Shown here piece by piece: positions 34,801 through 43,261 of a stretch of DNA of 64,000 bases (positions are counted from its first letter, which is position 1; each line of letters opens with the position of its first letter). This DNA comes from Angiostrongylus vasorum (Eukaryota > Nematoda > Chromadorea > Rhabditida > Metastrongylidae). The translations under genes were made by a program, and so were the position numbers. Below the pieces are notes generated by a model. It was given only the letters and a program-made list of their open reading frames with translations. It searched no databases and was not told the DNA's origin. The DNA lies in assembly GCA_018806985.1 (NCBI GenBank), contig JADANN010000432.1, forward strand, positions 62,001 to 126,000. The letters run 5' to 3'.

Positions 34801-37640
34801 TATTTATATTGTTGAGCTTACACCAAGTTTATCTGAGATATTTATTCGGCTAACTTTTTGACTTCTTCGTCTTCATGAGAACTGCGATCCTTGTCGATAT
34901 TCCACAGTTGTTCGTCTTCTCGATGTGGCGTCTGCGTCTCGCATCGAACCGAACTACAACCGCCCTGTATAAAAGAGCGTCGCCGCGTGTGTTTGGCTCA
35001 TTTGAGATGCTCAACTGAGGAAGATCCGGTTCGATGCGAGACGAAGACGCCACATCGAGAAGACGAAAAACTTTGGACCATCGACAAGGATCGTCGGCTC
35101 TGATGAAGACGAAGACATCGGAACGTTGACCGAATAAATATCTCGTATCAGCATCGTGTAAGCTCAACAGTATAAACAAACAAATAAAATAACTAGTTCC
35201 AATTCTCAGTAGGAATGCATTTATTTTGAAATGACAAATGGAACATTTTATTCACTGCTGTTGTTAATACGTCGTGAGTTAACATATTTTTTTTTCATGA
35301 TCTTAAGTGCGCGTGTTTCTTTGAAAGTTTCACGTGACTTCTCAACTAGTAATACTGGAGATAGCACAAAATTAACGAATATTTTATTTGGGTGGCCCGT
35401 CCTCACTAGTTGTGCGGCCTCCAGCATAATCTCCACTTTTCGGAGATTTACTGCTTAAGCCATAGTTCCCTAGAATCCAGAGGTCAGCCTGGCCAAAGCG
35501 TGCCCCACGTCGTCACCACCACAGGCAGTCGCAGCCCTTGTGGATCAGAGGGAGATTTGCTACCATGCGACTAGTTTGATACCAGGACGGTGGTGGATCT
35601 TGGTATCGCTTTACTCTCAGCTGGCTTTTCTACTGGAAACGCCAGACTCCTGAGCTTGGGAGACCCTACTAGGGAGATAAATCCCCCATTGTACATCGTA
35701 ACCCGACACCCAGTAACACCTCCTATCCACAATAAGGACGTAAACTGTGGGTATGATTAACGTATATTAATGAATATTGATAGCAAATATTGAAGAAATC
35801 TTTTAAGGAAACATAAGATAATTACTCGGTAATAAAAAAGCATCAACATTCGTATTCTTCATTTTTTTAGTAATTCATTTATGCTTTCTATAAATGATCA
35901 GGGTTTATAGATTCTACACATATATTGTATATTTGATTCAGTGCTGTTTATATATTTGATATAATAAATTTAACACTACAGTTATATTGTGCTTCTTCCG
36001 TGAATGCACAAATTCGAGGCGGCAACTCAAAAAACCCTTATCAGTCGTATTCAAAGCGACTCGTATTTTTGCTGGCTGGTTTCACGCTGTTTAATAAATT
36101 CTTATGAAATTTAGCTTTTTTTTCAAATTTCCTGTGGTTATTAAATTCTTTGTAGCTCACCTGCAATTATAATACTGTATCTCACTTACTACATGTTGAA
36201 ATTTACAGTTCAATACAAAACATCCGGTACGGACGCAGATGCCGGTTTTCATTTGCAAGTCATCTGACTCATGAGCTGATGATATAGCGGTCCAGTAATA
36301 GTCATTTTCCGAAGGATACAGCGGATGTTTAGCAGATGCGAGAGAACTATGCATAATACTTCTTTTTTACACGATCCGTCTTCGCATCTGCTGTGCCAAT
36401 CCGAACACTTTTTCCATTCGATTCGATTCCTCGCATCTGTTATCCACGAAGTTCTTGGAACTTTTCGCGTGTAGATTTGGCTGCTACTTAAGGGTTGGTG
36501 TCTTTTTTATGAATGTTGTTGAATGTTGGTCGCATCGATTCTCCCTGGAGTCTTGTGATGGCCGGACTAGAGCATTATATGGGCATTTTCTGTGGGGTTT
36601 AGAAGATAGCAAGTCACAACATGTCTCTTGTGAATCGGCAAAAAAGAAACCGAACACCAGCGAAGGTAAAGTGTTAATTAGAATGAGAAGAAGAAATCTA
36701 TGAACTTCCGGACTGGACTAATCTCTCTAGTGGGAGTTTCGTTGTTGCACATAAGAATCTTGGTTAATTTCAAGCTTTTCCAAGTTTTTTTCATCTATCG
36801 ATTTTGTTTAGCGAGGATTCAGAAAGTTGTCGTGGATTGATCTGGTTGCTAATTACTAAACAGCCACATTAACATCTTGGTGCAAATTTGGCTTTGGAAA
36901 ATGCTGAAGTGTTTCAGTCCAAGCACTGTACTAGATGTCATCAACTACTATTTACAATTGAGTTGCACCACACGTTACAATGTGGTCGAGAATTTGTTTT
37001 TTTTTTTTGTTGGTGAAAGGAACTATAGGAAAGACTTTACAACGACGATCTCTTAATCGTTTGTTCACTTCGAGTGGCACGCCATTTATGAAGCTTCTTC
37101 ACCGTGCCAATATCTTCGCAATGACAGTCGTTTATTTGCTGAGAAAGGATGAGTTCTTCTGAAAAGTTTATAATGTTTTTGGAGTGTTAGCTTTCTTTTC
37201 TGTCTTCAGATAGTCGTTGTCAGCTGCTGATGTACTGATGTCTCCGGAACTTTTCAAAATATCTACACATCATTGGTTTAAAAACGTTCTCCTTCGTCAT
37301 CCTTTTTTGACATTTCAAGTTGCTTCCGGTGTAGCGTGCTCATGTGTACTCAACCCTTAAAGCAAAACGATAATAGATATGCATTGGAACGGTACACATA
37401 TACACACCGGTGTAGGCATAGACGAATCCAGAAATATGAAATAGACATAAATGTTTTAATAGAGTTTTCTTATAAAATTGCTACCCACAGAGGTTTTTTT
37501 TTTTCCACCCACCTCTATTGCTGAGATGTGATTTCAGCGAGCACGTGAAATTCTTGTTTCAGGAATGTGAACGGAATGAGAAATTGAGAGAAGAAATGTC
37601 AGTAAAGGAAAAAACACCAAGTACGTCACTGTCAATTTGA
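13859..37640 (+). CDS. CCDC93 (CCC-complex coiled-coil subunit), 14 exons, one apparent frameshift
   Basis: CCDC93 is part of the COMMD/CCDC22/CCDC93 complex that works with Retriever and WASH in endosome-to-surface recycling. Exons: 13859-13933, 20902-20997, 21093-21204, 22915-23009, 24224-24319, 24884-25038 (or from 24872), 25721-25788, 28808-28944, 29070-29211, 31414-31476, 32600-32702, 33060-33180, 33256-33451, 37563-37640. N-terminal domain hallmarks: [56 protein letters not shown]. Then a [10 protein letters not shown] basic patch, a low-similarity linker, and coiled coil with [19 protein letters not shown], the NQLKEKSR stretch and a final [11 protein letters not shown]. All phases agree except exon 2 to 3, where an A7 run appears one base too long. 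The product is about 511 aa, shorter than vertebrate CCDC93, mainly in the linker. The first in-frame ATG is at 13859, but an acidic in-frame stretch (DDEEHKNL) precedes it, so an upstream exon may exist. Confidence 0.92.
14284..14558 (-). mobile_element. SINE-A copy 2 (CCDC93 intron 1)
   Basis: Full-length-looking reverse copy: AGAGCTCTCGGCGTTGATCA at left, AATGACTCACGGTGGCTTAC, GAATCGATCCCCTCCG, and the head complement GACCAGTACACTACACAC at right. Confidence 0.75.
15428..15625 (-). mobile_element. SINE-A copy 3, 3'-truncated
   Basis: Reverse copy beginning in the ATATGCATATCTAGCC block. It has ACTCGCGGTGGCCTACCGAT, GGGATCGATTCCACG and the head complement CCGACCACTGCGCCACAAGC. The 3' third is missing. 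Confidence 0.75.
16195..16440 (+). repeat. family E repeat, copy 1
   Basis: Shares the order CATTCGATTCG-like block, CTTGCATTCATCGTCCACAA, GTTGGTCGAGTCGATTCTCC and a following CGAGCTAAGAC block with copies near 18.4, 21.5 and 36.5 kb. No protein or terminal structure recognised. Confidence 0.5.
17695..18065 (+). repeat. family B repeat, copy 4
   Basis: Near-complete copy in CCDC93 intron 1: CCAACGGTTTACCGCCTCAT, GATGTACAGCGGG, GCGCATGGTGGTAAATCTCC, TGACTGCCTAAGGAGG, ACCAGTGAGGACGGACC. Confidence 0.7.
18350..18600 (+). repeat. family E repeat, copy 2
   Basis: Contains TTGCATTCGATAG, CGTATCCGCTTTCACAAAGG, CGTTGAATGCTGGTCGAATC and GAGTTTTCCTGG, in the order seen in the other family E copies. 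Confidence 0.45.
19320..19390 (-). repeat. family E fragment
   Basis: A short reverse piece containing GATGGATGCGAGGAAACGAA, the complement of the family E core. Confidence 0.35.
19920..20060 (-). mobile_element. SINE-C, reverse copy
   Basis: Contains GATATTTGCAAAACTTGGAC, CCAGATCGAACCCATGATTA (complement of a B-box-like sequence) and the eroded head complement TAATACACCAGTGAGACCC. Confidence 0.45.
20165..20400 (+). mobile_element. SINE-C copy with rearranged 5' part
   Basis: The forward part has GGAAAGGGTAATCGCGGTTC (B-box side), GGTCCGCGTTTTGCTAATAT and TTCACATAATACTCTGCCGT, then an A-rich stretch. The left part (20165-20245) begins with the reverse 3' end of a second copy. Confidence 0.5.
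20549..20830 (+). mobile_element. SINE-A copy 4, directly upstream of CCDC93 exon 2
   Basis: Complete forward copy: head GCGCGTGTAGCGGAGTGGTC, body CGGGGTTGGTAAATTGGTG, 3' block CGTCGAGAGCTTTATCC, then a T-rich tail ending in ATTAG at 20830. The tail forms a pyrimidine tract and AG about 70 bases before the real exon 2 acceptor (AG at 20900-20901). Confidence 0.8.
20990..20996 (+). other. A7 homopolymer causing apparent +1 frameshift in CCDC93 exon 2
   Basis: With seven A's, exon 2 ends in phase 0 (donor GTATAG at 20998), but exon 3 (21093, after TTCAG) is only open with one leading base. Six A's would give phase 2 and restore the conserved GQKIALTEKI junction. It is therefore a sequencing or assembly indel, or a real lesion. 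Confidence 0.75.
21410..21605 (+). repeat. family E repeat, copy 3
   Basis: GGATTCGATTCGTTTCCCTT, GCATCCGTCATCCACGATGG, GTCGTTGATCGCTGGGC and GCCGTGCTAAGTC match the family E order. It lies in a CCDC93 intron. Confidence 0.5.
21850..22750. other. intronic block of possible old retroelement
   Basis: A 900-bp stretch of CCDC93 intron 3 with higher complexity than its surroundings. The minus strand shows short open pieces (for example [20 protein letters not shown]) broken by stops. No family recognised. It may be internal sequence of the element whose ends are family E. Confidence 0.25.
23035..23225 (+). mobile_element. SINE-C copy
   Basis: Body and 3' end are visible: GATGCTGAAATATGAGCGAG, TATTACTTTTTCCGGAGG, then TTCATATAATACTCTGCC and an A-rich, GGCAGTAAGTAAAG tail. 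The 5' side appears rearranged. Confidence 0.5.
23350..23530 (+). mobile_element. SINE-C copy
   Basis: Forward copy with GTCAGTGGTGCAGTGAGTAA (A box), AAGGGTAATCGCGTGTTCGA (B box), TTTTGCTCATGTCTCAGCAT, TTCACATAGTACTCTGCTGT and an A-rich tail with AGCAGTAAATGAAAG. Confidence 0.65.
23558..24120 (+). mobile_element. SINE-A copy 5, interrupted by a nested copy
   Basis: The first half (23558-23711) carries the tRNA-like head (GTGCAGTGCAGTGGTTAGAT) and GGGGTCGGCAAATTGGCGC. The second half resumes at 24008 with TGCCTAGACTCGTTGTACAG and CATAATCGTGCTTTATGAAG. The break is filled by SINE-A copy 6, flanked on both sides by TTTGCTCATCGGTA. Confidence 0.7.
23712..24007 (-). mobile_element. SINE-A copy 6, nested insertion with 14-bp target-site duplication
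   Basis: Complete reverse copy: CTTTCGGCGTTGATCAATCC at left, ACTCGCGGTGGCCTACTGAT, GGATCGATTCCACG, and head complement CGACACACGCGCCC at right. TTTGCTCATCGGTA occurs directly on both sides, which is the mark of LINE-machinery retroposition. Confidence 0.85.
26079..26362 (+). mobile_element. SINE-A copy 7
   Basis: Full-length forward copy in a CCDC93 intron: GCGCGTGTGGCGCAGTGGTC, GGAATCGATCTCCACGCCC, CGGGGTCAGCAAATTGGTAC, GAGTCATTGTAAAAAGCC, GAGAGATTTATCC plus a T-rich tail. It is one of the best-preserved copies. Confidence 0.85.
26713..26922 (-). mobile_element. SINE-A copy 8, internally deleted
   Basis: Reverse copy that jumps from GCATCGTTAGAGGTGAG straight to TCGCTATCCTCCTAGACAAG, losing about 70 bp. 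Its complement holds a perfect B box (GGGTTCGATCC). Confidence 0.75.
27760..28115 (-). mobile_element. RTE-like LINE 3' fragment
   Basis: Same block order as the 3' end of the copy at 39 kb: TTCTGCTCGCTCTCGGGACT, GGTCGGTGTTCTTCCTGC, GACATCTTGAGGAATCCAGA, CATCGGTTGTCCTTAATTGC. It encodes a broken C-terminal piece of the polyprotein on the minus strand and lies in a CCDC93 intron. Confidence 0.7.
30062..30243 (-). mobile_element. SINE-A copy 9, 3'-truncated
   Basis: Reverse copy: ACTCGCGGTGGCCTGCCGAT, GGGGATCGATTCCACG, head complement CCGACCACTACGCCACACGC. The 3' third is missing. Confidence 0.75.
30444..30480 (-). other. minimal hammerhead-like motif
   Basis: The minus strand reads CTGAAGA, then GGCG-ACAC-TGCC (a 4-bp stem with a tetraloop, one G·U), then GAAAC and GTC, flanked by AGGCT and AGCT that can pair. 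This fits the CUGANGA / GAAA / UH core order of a hammerhead with almost no stem III. It is in the left fold-back arm. Confidence 0.45.
30603..30638 (+). other. minimal hammerhead-like motif
   Basis: Plus strand: GGCT, CTGAAGA, GGACG-ATAC-TGCC, GAAAT, GTC, AGCT. Same core as the partner arm; the stem II base pairs are less regular. Confidence 0.4.
33622..33912 (+). mobile_element. SINE-A copy 10 with probable target-site duplication
   Basis: Complete forward copy in the last CCDC93 intron: GCTTGTGGCGCAGTGGTCGG, GGAATCGATCCCCGCGCCC, TCGGCAAATTGGTACCAGAC, CGCCGAGAGCTTTATCC. TATGCTTACACG before it and TATGCTTACGCG after it look like a duplication with one mismatch. Confidence 0.85.
34138..34330 (+). 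mobile_element. SINE-C copy
   Basis: Forward copy with GAGTGGTGGTGAGCGCGTTA, AAAGGGTAATAGCGCGTCCG, TTTTGCAAATATCTCGGCAT, then an A-rich tail with AGGCAGTAAACAAAAAG. Confidence 0.65.
34480..34740 (-). mobile_element. RTE-like LINE 3' fragment
   Basis: Same blocks as the 39-kb copy: CACTCTAGGAACTTGCCGAG, GGTCGGTGGTCGTCCTGC-like stretch (as CAGTCGGTGGTCGTCCTGC), TCCAGACGCTAACGGCTTTT, GTCTATCGGTTCTCGTTCAG. It lies in the last CCDC93 intron beside a SINE-C. Confidence 0.6.
34797..35180. repeat. fold-back (inverted repeat) element 2
   Basis: Arms at about 34808-34965 and 35028-35172 are reverse complements at high identity. Left arm: GTTGAGCTTACAC, GAGATATTTATTCGG, CGTCTTCTCGATGTGGCGTC. Right arm: GACGCCACATCGAGAAGACG, CCGAATAAATATCTCGTAT, GTGTAAGCTCAAC. 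The loop of about 60 bp includes GTATAAAAGAGCG. The right arm contains CTGATGA and GGAACGTTGACC, echoing the hammerhead-like motifs. Confidence 0.8.
35395..35755 (-). repeat. family B repeat, copy 5
   Basis: Reverse copy: GCCCGTCCTCACTAGTTGTG, TTTTCGGAGATTTACTGC, CACCACCACAGGCAGTCGC, CCATGCGACTAGTTTGATAC, GGTGGTGGATC, and a terminal CGTAAACTGTGGG. It lies in the last CCDC93 intron. Confidence 0.7.
36385..36610 (+). repeat. family E repeat, copy 4
   Basis: CCATTCGATTCGATTCCTCG, CATCTGTTATCCACGAAG, GTTGAATGTTGGTCGCATCG and ATTCTCCCTGGAGTC follow the family E order. Confidence 0.5.
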
Positions 37641-37759
37641 TCAACTCGATGTTCCAGTAATTTGTGAAAAAAATGGATGCTTTCATTGATGTTCTACCAA
37701 ATGTTAAATGCTGTAGTGTCATGTTGTTGCAGAGATAATATACTTACTTGATACTTGAA

Positions 37760-38130
37760 CGGCCCGTCATCACTAGTTGTGTGGGCCCCAGCGTAATCAC
37801 CATTTTTCGGAGATTTGCTGGTTAAGCCATTATGGTTCCCTGGAATCCCGAGGACAGCCTGGTTAAAGTCTGCCCCAGGTCGTCACCACGACAGGCAGTC
37901 ACTACTCTTGGGTATCAGAGGGAGATTTATCACCATGCGACTTTGATACCAAAACGGTAGTGGATCCTGGTATTGGTTTACTCTTAGCTAGGCTTCCTGA
38001 TGGAAACGCCTGACTCCCTCTCAGCTTGGGAAACCCTGCCGAGATGGTGAATACCCCGGTGTACATCGCAGTCCGACACTCAGGAACACCTCCCAGCTAC
38101 GATGAGGAGGTAAACCGTTGGGAGGAGAGA
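37760..38130 (-). repeat. family B repeat, copy 6
   Basis: Reverse, full-length-looking copy 120 bp past the CCDC93 stop codon: GGCCCGTCATCACTAGTTGT, CCATTTTTCGGAGATTTGCT, CACCATGCGACTTTGATACC, CACCTCCCAGCTACGATGAG, GTAAACCGTTGGGAGG. Confidence 0.75.
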
Positions 38131-38914
38131 TAATAGAAGAACTATTAAATTACAAGTAGCATGTTTGTTTATGTTGCCATAGATTTAAAGATAGCTATGT
38201 TAAGAACGATAACGATGTCGCATCTTGTTGTCTTGACCGATCTGCAGGACGTTAGAAAAGATTACCATTGTGGATGAAACCCTGGCACCACGGCCTCCTT
38301 CAGAGCTTCGATAATTCGAATCGCGTTATTCCTGGGATGTGTTCTTCTTTATAGTGGAGTCAAGACCATGCTATTTGCAGTTTCTGACTAAAGTCGAGAA
38401 GCCTTTCGTTTGAAGGAACAACAGTCCTCGCTTGATATATTTTTGTCAAAAGCCGATATATTAGGAAAGTAATACTTATTCATGTCAGTAGTAGATTATC
38501 TACTAGAGAGTATAAAATATTGTAGAATTATGGTGTATTTGCTGTATAACTCAAAATGGTCTGCAAGCTAAAACCACTTTTGCATTACCTACCGTTCTGC
38601 TTGCCTTATCGACCACGTTGTAATCAGCCTAGGAGGGGATATTCAAATTTGCCGAAGAAGAACCGTTTATTTGAGTGCTGAAGCAAGGGATCACTCATAC
38701 CCTCCAAACCCACATCCGGCGCAGAAGTAGAAGCGAAATTCTTTGAATTAGGTGAACAAATTATTCCAGCTTTTGATATGTCATGCGATCAATGACATTG
38801 AAGTAAAAGATGTGCATGTGATAAATCTCACTAAGCAGATTGTTTATACCGATGAGATAATAAAAATTTAGAGATATAGAGATAAGAAAACTAGCTGAGA
38901 GACATGCGAAACGA

Positions 38915-39058
38915 AGGACCCGCATGGTGTGGTGGTGAACACGTTAGAAGCCGGAAAGGGTAATAGCAGGTTCGATCCTAACACCTGCGGTCTAGAGTTT
39001 TGCAAACATCTCAACATCATTATGGTTGTATTTCACATAGTACACTTCCATGAAAAAA
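38915..39058 (+). mobile_element. SINE-C copy with intact tRNA-like promoter boxes
   Basis: Best head of the family: GACCCGCATGGTGTGGTGGT (A-box region) and GGGTAATAGCAGGTTCGATC (B box GGTTCGATCC), then CACCTGCGGTC, TTTTGCAAACATCTCAACAT and TTTCACATAGTACACTTCC. It abuts the 3' end of the LINE at 39058. Confidence 0.75.
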
Positions 39059-42000
39059 TTGTATCACCTGTATCGCCTGTAGTGCTGTTGACCGTGTAGT
39101 GAACCGAGGGCGCCAGTAAATCTTCCATTTTTTCTCTGCCGCGTGTAGTGGCCCAGTGGGTTCTGCTTCCTCTAGGGACTCGTTGAGCGTCATATATTTC
39201 TTCAAGGCTCTTTGTGAAGAACTCTGACCATCGGGTCGGTGGTCTTCCTCCAGTACGTCTGACATCCCGAGGAATCCAGTCACTAACGGCTTTTGTCCAT
39301 CGGCTGTCATTCATACGCATTACGTGTCCGGCACACCTTATCTTCGACTGCTTTGGCACACAGTGCGCATCTTTGATTTTTGATCGTTAACGCAGGTTGA
39401 AGCATCGGATCCCATCCCTTATTTGTGTGAAACGGGATACTCCTGGCATCATGCTTTCTACTGCGCGTTCGATAACGCTAAGTGACCTTTCATCCTGCCT
39501 ACGCAGCAGACCAAGTTTCTGACGCATACGTTAGGGCAGGAAGTGCCGCTGAGTTGAAAAGGTGGGCACGGAATTGGGTGTTCTTTCGCTCTCTTCACTA
39601 CATCCTCGATGCTCTTGAAAGCTCCCCTAAGCCGCTCGTTTTCCTTCTGCTCAGCTTTGGAGCTTAGTCGTTCATCACTCGATATCCCGACCTAGACAGA
39701 CGTAACTTGACCATTCGGAGATATTCGTTCCGTTGAGCGTTAAATGGGGCATACGAAACCAATCCGTTCTTCATGAACATCGTTTTAGTGGGATTTAGTG
39801 GAAGACCAATCTTTCCACAGGTTTTATCAAAGTCGTCAAGCATACGTTCCGCTCGGCTAATGTTCGCTGTTATAAGGACGATGTCATCAACAAAGCGAAG
39901 ATGATGTAACTGCCGATCATCGATTTTCACTCCCATATTATTCCATTCCAATGTTCGCATGACGTTCTCGAGGGTGGCGGTAAATAATTTTGGCGAGATG
40001 GTATCGCCTTACCTAACCCCTCTTTTGACGTCAATGTTAATATCGTTGTAGAATGGTGATATTTTGGTTGTAAAATTTTTGTACACCTCACGAGGAATCT
40101 TTATGTACTGAGTAGGGGCTCCCTGTCTGTCAAGGGCTTCCATGACAGCTTCTATCTCACTTGAATCAAAGGCCTTCTGAAAATCGATGAAAGTGAGACA
40201 GAGCGGTCTTTTTGTGCTCTCGCAATACTTCAATGAGCCTTGTTATCGTGTGGATGTAGTTCATCGTACTAAATCCTTTTTCGAAACCCTGCTTACTCAC
40301 ATGGCTGTCGTTCGTCCAGTGTTTCTGTCAATCCTGTTTAGGATGACTTGAGTGGAAAAGTTTGTAGACGACAGACAGCGAGCAGATTAGGGCGATAGTT
40401 GCCGATATCGTGTAGGTCACCCTTCTTGAACAATCACACGGTCTTGCTGGTCTTCCACTGAGTAGAGACCTTGCATTCAGACAGCTAATGTGTGAAGATC
40501 CAAGCCAGTGTGTTTACAAGGACTGGCGGAAGGTTCTTCAGGTGTTCTGATCTTATCCTGTCCGGAGATGGTGCTGTTCGATTTTCCACCGACCAAATGG
40601 CGAGTCGAATTTCGGAAGGGAGAACCGATGGTACAACATATCCATCCTCCTTTATTTCATACAACGGGAGGTGGTCGTGGCTATCGAAGAGATCTGAGTA
40701 GTAATCGTGGATGGTTTTCTCCATTGCCTTTCTGGACGCTGTAACTGTTCCGTCTAGACGTCGGAGTGGAATCATTTTGGTCTTATAATTGGCGTAGCTT
40801 CGATGGGTCTTCGCGAATACTTTTCCCACCCTCTGCAGCTTCGACCATTGCTGCTGCTCTTCTCTCTTTAAGATCTTCTTTTATCGCCTGGCTGCACTGT
40901 TTTGCAAGTTCGGACGTTAGTTCGCGGTTGCCTGCAACTCGATGCGATTCCACGTTGGCGTATCAGCTCGAGTATTTCTGGAGATAGACGTCTCTTGGCG
41001 ACTTTTGAACTCTCAGCTTTCATTCCGCTAACGTGAAGGTATTGAATGAGCCGATGGTATTCTTCGTCGCTGTTATCGACAATGGCATCTTCCCAGCAGT
41101 CGACTAATGAATTGAATAGGTCCCTGTTTATGGTGGTTTTGGGCCTTCGTTTTTTAATTTAGCGGCTTTTTTCTCCTTTCTGCGAGAAATAAAATCTTGC
41201 ATGAAGGAGACGGTGGTCTGATGCCGTGTAGAATTTTGGGATTACAGCGAAATCGGTTAGGCAAAACCTTCTGTTTACTATGGTGTGGTCTATTTCGTTA
41301 TGGTACTCTCCATTGGGAGACTCCCACGACCAGCGTTGAGAGTGGGGCTTCTGGAATTGTGAGTTACCATGGATTGTCTTGGTCATCATGATAAACTCAG
41401 CCGCTCACCCTGTTCGTTCCATTCTAATACATGGGTCCAAAGTGACGTTCTTCAGACGTCTTTTCTTTGGTCCAATCTTGGCGTTAAAATCTCCAATTAT
41501 GACCTTGAAGAATGTATGGTGTTCTCTGTAGAACTTCTCCAAGTCTATATAGAACGCTTCGACTTCCTCTTCGTCATAGTTTGGTGTCGACGCGTAAACG
41601 ACTAGGGTTGTCAAAGCCGGTATTGATCCACATCTTTTTAATCGTAAACGTCCAATTCAAGTTGTAAGCTGTTGGAATGAATCGATGTTCATGAACAAAC
41701 TCGTGTTGACGAGAACGCCGACCCCGCCGAATCCTCTGCTGCCTTCTGTTCCGAGAAACAATTCTTCTCCGGTGTCATAGACGTCGTTGATAGGATGGCG
41801 TCTTCTCGTCTCGGCCAGGCCGGTTACGTCGTACCTTATCCTTCTTGCTTGCATGAGCAAGTGTTCTATTGAGGACTCGGATGGAGGTATACGTGCATTG
41901 TAGGTACAGCTCGTCACCATAGTTCTTTGTAATCCAGGCAGCTTCCATTGCCCCTGAGATTTTATCAGCTTGTTCGTACTCGTCCTGTCAAACGCTGCTG

Positions 42001-42480
42001 AATCGGGCTCTTTCGGGTCCAGGGGAAATGGGGCCCCGCCTCTTTTAATGTGTTTAGCACTTTGATATCCATGCATAGTTTGCTGGGCTCTGAACGTGGA
42101 GGCTTGGTAAACTCACGGGTAGCTTGCCAGGCTCTGTCAGAGTGAACATGGAGCTTATTTGTTGGAGGTGACTCCTAACCACCTCCCATGTACTTCCCTG
42201 TCACTTGATTGCAGGCTTTTGGCCGAATTGACTCGTAGAATACAATCCGCATAAGCGAGGATGCACCCACACACGCATCATGAATAAGCCTAGCAAATGC
42301 GGAAAGTGTGTGCCAAATCCCGCGCAACAGAAACAGGGAGTCGATCCCCTGGATCCATCTGCGTCTCAGGGAAGCAAAGGTCGCTTTTGGTCCGCGGTTA
42401 ACCCCCTATCCGCCACCTGAGGACGCGCCTCGTAGCCTCGCGACTAACCGGCTCGAGATCCCTCATAAGAGGGAGATCCG
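39058..42480 (-). mobile_element. RTE-like non-LTR retrotransposon, nearly complete, inactivated
   Basis: Reading right to left: an untranslated-looking 5' region (42480-42090), then AP-endonuclease (about 42080-41160; [67 protein letters not shown]). Next comes a reverse transcriptase (about 40830-39660; PSPDRIRSEHLKNL, LCLTFIDFQKAFDS, DVKRGVR, HHLRFVDDIVLI with the FVDD catalytic box, GLPLNPTKTMFMKN). The end holds the typical RTE C-terminus (39360-39060; RCAGHVMRM, DWIPRDVRRTGGRPPTRWS). Stops and frame changes break it into at least seven frames, so it cannot make a full protein. Confidence 0.85.
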
Positions 42481-43074
42481 TAGATGAAAAAATTGTAGTA
42501 GGCAACAAATAAAAAAAAGGTTAACAGTATGATGAGATAATGTCAAGAAGGAACGAAGAACTAAAAGAAAACCTGCATAATCGTACCTAAGGGCATGGAA
42601 GAGTAGTTCTAACAATGTTTTCATTTAGTTTGCTATGTGAAAAAAGCATTGCTCATACTTGTGTCATAGGTAGTTATTGAAATGCAGCGCGTTGGTTTAA
42701 TAAAGATAAGACATGGGCTTGATGTATTTACCTTGGGAGATTTGTAATGACTATACTATAACTTATTTAAATTCTACGAATTGCCGATGCAATGTTTTTA
42801 CTAGGTGTTTCTGAAACCTATGGTCTGACGTTTCCGCGACTTCGCCTTCTTTGAAGAGTGATAGTGTGCTGTATAAGCGTGTTCACAAAATTCGGTTATT
42901 TCTATGTACTATTAATGAGGACCCACCATATAAATGAATGTCAATCCTTTGAAGAGAACTACTTACCGTCTCCGTTTCGTGAAGTGTGAGACTACCCGTG
43001 TGGTTTTCAACTTGAAAAACAAGTGAAACTCGCACAGATCAAAGAATCAATCTGAGAAAAAGGCACCAAGTCAC

Positions 43075-43219
43075 GTGCAATAGTGAAGCATTTGTCTTTT
43101 CGATTCAGCATCCGAAAAATCATGGACAGATGGGCTGTTGCGATGTTTGAGTAAGGCATACCGTGAGAGATCTGAGTGTCTGGTTCGTGCATGCTTTGCG
43201 CTTCTCTCTTTCGACGCAA
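43075..43219 (-). CDS. possible orphan coding exon
   Basis: Between a TTTATAG acceptor and a GTGACT donor, the minus strand is open and protein-like (KERSAKHARTRHSDLSRYA, then SVHDFSDAESKRQMLHYC), in a frame starting with two bases and ending in phase 2. No compatible neighbour exon and no homology were recognised. It sits directly beside the 5' end of a LINE fragment and may be part of an old element or of an unfound gene. Confidence 0.25.
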
Positions 43220-43261
43220 CTATAAAGTTCGCCTGTTGAGAGGAAAATCGGCGTTTAGCAA

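Noticed and set aside
34960..35030. TATAAAA in the loop of fold-back 2 as a promoter
   Set aside because: It lies in a CCDC93 intron inside a repeat, with no downstream coding region.
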